DNA of 6,781 nucleotides from Nitriliruptorales bacterium (lineage in GTDB: Bacteria; Actinomycetota; Nitriliruptoria; Euzebyales; Egibacteraceae), in assembly GCA_007133145.1 (NCBI GenBank), contig SLNF01000022.1:1-6781 (forward strand), given 5' to 3'. How positions within the stretch are numbered: the stretch's first letter is position 1; every line of letters begins with the position of its first letter. The position numbers and the translations under genes were made by a program. Below are positions 4,112 through 6,781 of the stretch, one piece after another. Below the pieces are notes generated by a model. That model made no database searches. It saw only the letters and a list, made by a program, of their open reading frames with translations, and was not told the DNA's origin.

Positions 4112-6118
4112 TCAGAGCAGCTCGGGGGCCTGCCAGGGCTGCCCGAGCACGTGGTGGTCGAGGAAGGCGAGCACCGTCTCGTACCACAGCCGGGCGTGCT
4201 GGGGGCCGAGGATCCAGTGGTGCTCGTCAGGGAAGTGCAGGTAGGCGGCTTCGACGCCGTGGCGGCGCAGGTCGGTCCACAACGCGAGGCCCTCGCCGAC
4301 GGGGACGCGGTAGTCGCGCTCGCCGTGGATGACGAGCAGCGGCGTGGTGATGCGCGAGACGAAGCGGTGCGGCGACCACCGCCGGTAGGACTCGACGTCG
4401 GCGTAGCGGTCGCCGAACTCGTTCTCCCACCATGCTCCGAGGTCGGTCGTGCCGTGGAAGGCCTCGAGGTTCCACAGGCTCGCATGGGTGACGATCGCCG
4501 CGAAGCGGTCGGTGTGCCCGGCGACCCAGTTCGCCATGTAGCCGCCGAAGGAGCCGCCGGCGGCGGCCACACGTGTCGCGTCGACGTCGGGGCGGGCGGC
4601 GGTGGCCTCGACGAGCGCCATGAGGTCGGTGTAGGGCTCGGCGCCCCAACGGCCCCAGCCGCGGGCGATCCAGTCGCGGCCGTAGCCGGTCGACAGCGCC
4701 GGGTCGGGCAGGAGCACCGCCCAGCCCCGCGCGGCGAGAACGTGCGGCGACCAGCGCCAGTGCCAGCCCGACCACGAGCTCAAGGGGCCGCCGTGGATGA
4801 GCACGACGAGCGGCGCGGGCTCCCCGCCGTCCTCGGCGGGGAGCACGAGCCAGCCCGGCACCGTCGCGCCGTCCTCGGCGACGGCGCTCACGCGCTCGAC
4901 GCGGCTGCCGGGGTCGACGTCGTCGCCGGGGCAGGGCAGCGCCGCAGTCTCCTGGTCGGGCGTGGCGGGGTCGAGGCGGACCGCGACGGGCGGGCGCGCG
5001 ACCGTCGAGCGCAGCGCGTAGACCGCATGCCCGTCGGGCGCGGCGGTGAGCGCGGCGAAGGCGCCCTCGCGGGCCAGGCGGGTGAGCGTGCCGTCGGCGA
5101 GGTCGACGCGGAAGGGAAGCGTGTGCCCCTCGTCGTCGGCGGTGAAGAGCAGCGCCGAGCCGCAGGGCAGCCACACCGGTGAGGCGGGCCAGCGGTCGAA
5201 GCCCGGCAGCAGGTCGGTGACCCCGCCACTGGCGAGGTCGATGATGACGAGCGTGCGGCGTGGCGGCTCGGCGGGCGTGCCGAGCGTCGCGCGCACCGCG
5301 GCCACGCGGGTGCCGTCGGGCGAGACCGCCGGGGCGCCGAAGCTGACCCGCGGCTCGGCGACGACGACCCGTTCGGGTCCCGCTGCGCCGTCGTCGTCGA
5401 AGGTCACCTCGACGAGGTCGGCGACACGGTCGCGCGGGTCGGCGGGCGCGCTCCAGCGGGTCGTGACGAGGAACGCGCCCTCGGGGGCGAGGGCGGCGCT
5501 CGTCTCCTCGAGTCGCGCGTCGGGCGCGCGGGCGGCGACCGTCGTCGCACCCTCGTCGGCGGTGTCGAGGCTGAGCAGCGCGCGCTCACGGGGTCCGAGC
5601 CAGTGGTCCCAGTGCCGCAGCGGGTAGTGGGTGAGCAACTGCGCGCTGACCTTCGCCTTCTCGCGCGCTTCGCCGCGCGCGGTGTCCTCCTCGAGGTCGC
5701 CCGCCCGCGGGTGGACGCGGCTCGCGAGCAGCAGGCGCGTCGTGCGCGTGGCGGTGACGATCGCGTCGACGCCGCCGGGGGGCGCGGCGAGGCGGCGGGC
5801 CTCCCCGCCGTCGGCGGGCAGGGCCCAGAGCCCCGCGCGCTCCTCGTCCTCTCCCGCGTCGGGGCGTGAGGAGGCGAAGAGCAGCGTGCCGTCGGGCAGG
5901 AACGCCGGGGCACGCTCGCCGTCGCTCGAGCGGGTGAGCCGCCGCGGCGGCCGGATCCCGTCGGGATCGAGCGCCCAGAGCGCACTGCGGTAGCGTCCCG
6001 CCTCGGTGTCGGCGGTGGCGACCTCGGCGACGAGGCGGGCGCCGTCGGGATCGAGGGCGAGGCCCGTCAGGCGCGGCGCGGCGAGCAGGGCGTCGACGTC
6101 GAAGCGCGGGGTATCCAT
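4112..6118 (-). CDS. S9 family prolyl-oligopeptidase-type serine peptidase (dipeptidyl-peptidase 5 / acylaminoacyl-peptidase-like)
   Basis: This 668-aa peptidase has an N-terminal beta-propeller (about 10-390), with repeated 'SPDG/APDG/LPDG' blade signatures such as DPDGARLV and SPDGTRVAAVR. A C-terminal alpha/beta-hydrolase domain (about 415-660) follows. The catalytic triad is S523 in GGSFGGYM, D602 in HGERDYRVP and H634 in PDEHHWI. H442-G-G in VVLIHGGP is the usual oxyanion-side motif, and STGYGRDW and WGRWGAEPYTDLM are family hallmarks. Enzymes of this type cleave short peptides or acylated N-termini. No signal peptide is present, so it should be cytoplasmic. It is the first gene of a leftward operon with methylmalonyl-CoA epimerase and a 127-aa protein. 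The ATG at 6118 has no SD, but a TAnnnT box lies 8 bases upstream, suggesting a leaderless message. Substrate preference cannot be read from the sequence. Confidence 0.93.
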   Translation of the reverse strand: MDTPRFDVDALLAAPRLTGLALDPDGARLVAEVATADTEAGRYRSALWALDPDGIRPPRRLTRSSDGERAPAFLPDGTLLFASSRPDAGEDEERAGLWALPADGGEARRLAAPPGGVDAIVTATRTTRLLLASRVHPRAGDLEEDTARGEAREKAKVSAQLLTHYPLRHWDHWLGPRERALLSLDTADEGATTVAARAPDARLEETSAALAPEGAFLVTTRWSAPADPRDRVADLVEVTFDDDGAAGPERVVVAEPRVSFGAPAVSPDGTRVAAVRATLGTPAEPPRRTLVIIDLASGGVTDLLPGFDRWPASPVWLPCGSALLFTADDEGHTLPFRVDLADGTLTRLAREGAFAALTAAPDGHAVYALRSTVARPPVAVRLDPATPDQETAALPCPGDDVDPGSRVERVSAVAEDGATVPGWLVLPAEDGGEPAPLVVLIHGGPLSSWSGWHWRWSPHVLAARGWAVLLPDPALSTGYGRDWIARGWGRWGAEPYTDLMALVEATAARPDVDATRVAAAGGSFGGYMANWVAGHTDRFAAIVTHASLWNLEAFHGTTDLGAWWENEFGDRYADVESYRRWSPHRFVSRITTPLLVIHGERDYRVPVGEGLALWTDLRRHGVEAAYLHFPDEHHWILGPQHARLWYETVLAFLDHHVLGQPWQAPELL

Positions 6119-6126
6119 GGCCGGGC

Positions 6127-6153
6127 AGGGTATCCGGCGTCGGTCGTGGGCAA
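6127..6153 (-). promoter_or_regulatory. Candidate leaderless promoter of the peptidase-epimerase operon
   Basis: On the minus strand TTGCCC (6153-6148) and TACCCT (6132-6127) are 15 bases apart. The TAnnnT box ends 8 bases before the ATG at 6118, so transcription would start at or near the A of the start codon. No SD is visible before this ATG, which fits leaderless translation, frequent in actinobacteria. The -35 spacing is shorter than ideal. Confidence 0.4.
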
Positions 6154-6158
6154 CCCTG

Positions 6159-6168
6159 TCGGTACCGA
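6159..6168. promoter_or_regulatory. 10-bp perfect palindrome in the divergent promoter region
   Basis: TCGGTACCGA is a perfect inverted repeat with no spacer. It sits between the candidate peptidase promoter and the thiolase SD. It could be an operator shared by the divergent genes, but it is short and could be chance. Confidence 0.3.
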
Positions 6169-6179
6169 GCGATCCGCAT

Positions 6180-6188
6180 GGGAGGAGG
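6180..6188 (+). promoter_or_regulatory. Shine-Dalgarno of the thiolase
   Basis: GGGAGGAGG ends 4 bases before the ATG at 6193. An in-frame ATG at 6178 would start inside this site and has no SD of its own, so 6193 is preferred. Confidence 0.8.
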
Positions 6189-6192
6189 CGCC

Positions 6193-6781
6193 ATGGGGGA
6201 GGCCGTGATCGTCGGCTATGCGCGCACCCCGATCGGTCGGCTCGGAGGCGGGCTCGCGGGCGTCTCCGCCGTCACGCTCGGCGGCGAGGCGATCGCCGGG
6301 GCCTGCGCCGCTGCCGGCATCGGCCCGGATGCGGTCGAGCGTGTCGTCATGGGGCAGGTGCTCCAGGCCGGCCAGGGGCAGAACCCCGCGCGGCAGGCCG
6401 CGTCCGCCGCCGGGGTGGGCATGGGCGTCCCGGCACTCACCCTCAACAAGGTCTGCCTCTCTGGCACCGCCGCGGTGACCCTCGCCGCGCTGACCATCCG
6501 CCTCGGTGAGGCCGACGTCGTCGTCGCCGGCGGCATGGAGTCGATGAGCGGCGCCCCGCACCTGCTGCCCGGCGCCCGGGCCGGCTTCCGCCTCGGGGAG
6601 GCCACCCTCGTCGATGCGCTCGTCCACGACGGGCTGTGGTGCGCCTTCGGCGATGAGCACATGGGCGCGCTGTCCGACCGGGTCAACGCCGTGCTCGGCC
6701 TCGGTCGCGAGCGTCAGGACGCGTGGGCGGCGGGCAGCCACGCGCGCGCCGCCGCCGCGGAGGCCGGCGGGCGGCTCGCCG
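6193..6781 (+). CDS. Acetyl-CoA acetyltransferase (thiolase), 3' end outside the window
   Basis: Only the first 196 codons of about 390-400 expected are present. Visible thiolase signatures are RTPIGRLGGGL (11-21), MGQVLQAGQGQNPARQAA (53-70) and the active-site NKVCLSGTAAV with nucleophile C88. GGMESMSGAPHLLP follows, then the DGLWCAFGDEHMG segment that in the family lines the CoA and active-site region. The second-half His and Cys residues lie past the edge. The enzyme condenses two acetyl-CoA to acetoacetyl-CoA or runs the thiolytic reverse, in the cytoplasm. It starts at the ATG at 6193 with a strong SD. It is divergent from the operon that contains methylmalonyl-CoA epimerase; thiolase and epimerase genes are often neighbours in actinobacteria. 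Whether it favours biosynthesis or degradation cannot be told from this part. Confidence 0.93.
   Translation, partial: MGEAVIVGYARTPIGRLGGGLAGVSAVTLGGEAIAGACAAAGIGPDAVERVVMGQVLQAGQGQNPARQAASAAGVGMGVPALTLNKVCLSGTAAVTLAALTIRLGEADVVVAGGMESMSGAPHLLPGARAGFRLGEATLVDALVHDGLWCAFGDEHMGALSDRVNAVLGLGRERQDAWAAGSHARAAAAEAGGRLA

Noticed and set aside
4086..4187. N-terminal extension of the epimerase to 4187
   Set aside because: It would overlap the peptidase C-terminus, is Arg/Pro/Ala-rich, and a strong SD precedes the ATG at 4085.
3393..4244. 283-codon plus-strand open frame opposite the epimerase
   Set aside because: It spans three genes on the other strand including well-conserved epimerase motifs; the translation is a Gly/Glu/Val-rich shadow.
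4151..5182. 343-codon plus-strand open frame opposite the peptidase
   Set aside because: It lies fully antisense to the catalytic domain of the peptidase, which has clear family motifs; the plus-strand translation shows none.

Overview
The window is a dense, very GC-rich stretch of bacterial chromosome. Third codon positions are almost always G or C, several starts are GTG or TTG, and the gene families (secreted or anchored cyclophilins, an 'ATP/GTP-binding'-type zinc-ribbon protein, a thiolase beside methylmalonyl-CoA epimerase) point to an actinobacterium, perhaps a deep-branching one. This placement is inferred from composition and gene content; no marker gene is present. I see no mobile element, CRISPR array, tRNA or rRNA.

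Layout. Positions 1-3044 are a plus-strand run of five genes: a CPBP-family membrane protease cut by the left edge; a 141-aa unknown protein; a 105-aa zinc-ribbon protein; a membrane-anchored cyclophilin (TTG start); and an anchorless cyclophilin. The first three genes are joined by 4-base GTGA stop/start overlaps and look translationally coupled. The two cyclophilins follow after short gaps of 50 and 38 bases. Positions 3045-3251 are a convergent intergenic region with strong hairpins and a possible orphan promoter. Positions 3252-6118 are a minus-strand operon read from right to left: an S9 prolyl-oligopeptidase-type serine peptidase, methylmalonyl-CoA epimerase, and a 127-aa protein of unknown function. 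A 74-base divergent promoter region (6119-6192) separates it from a plus-strand acetyl-CoA acetyltransferase (thiolase) cut by the right edge.

How the genes may work together. The plus-strand group has a protein-folding and cell-envelope flavour, with an intramembrane protease and two proline isomerases, one outside the membrane and one probably cytoplasmic. The right half links thiolase chemistry (acetyl-CoA / acetoacetyl-CoA) with epimerisation of methylmalonyl-CoA, as in short-chain and propionyl-CoA metabolism. The peptidase sits between those two metabolic genes.

The most concrete oddities are a perfect 12-bp tandem duplication that lengthens the active-site loop of the anchored cyclophilin by exactly four residues; a cyclophilin pair in which the second copy begins where the shared linker begins and has no anchor; and the hairpin-rich convergent region. 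I found no evidence for an exotic defence or mobile system.
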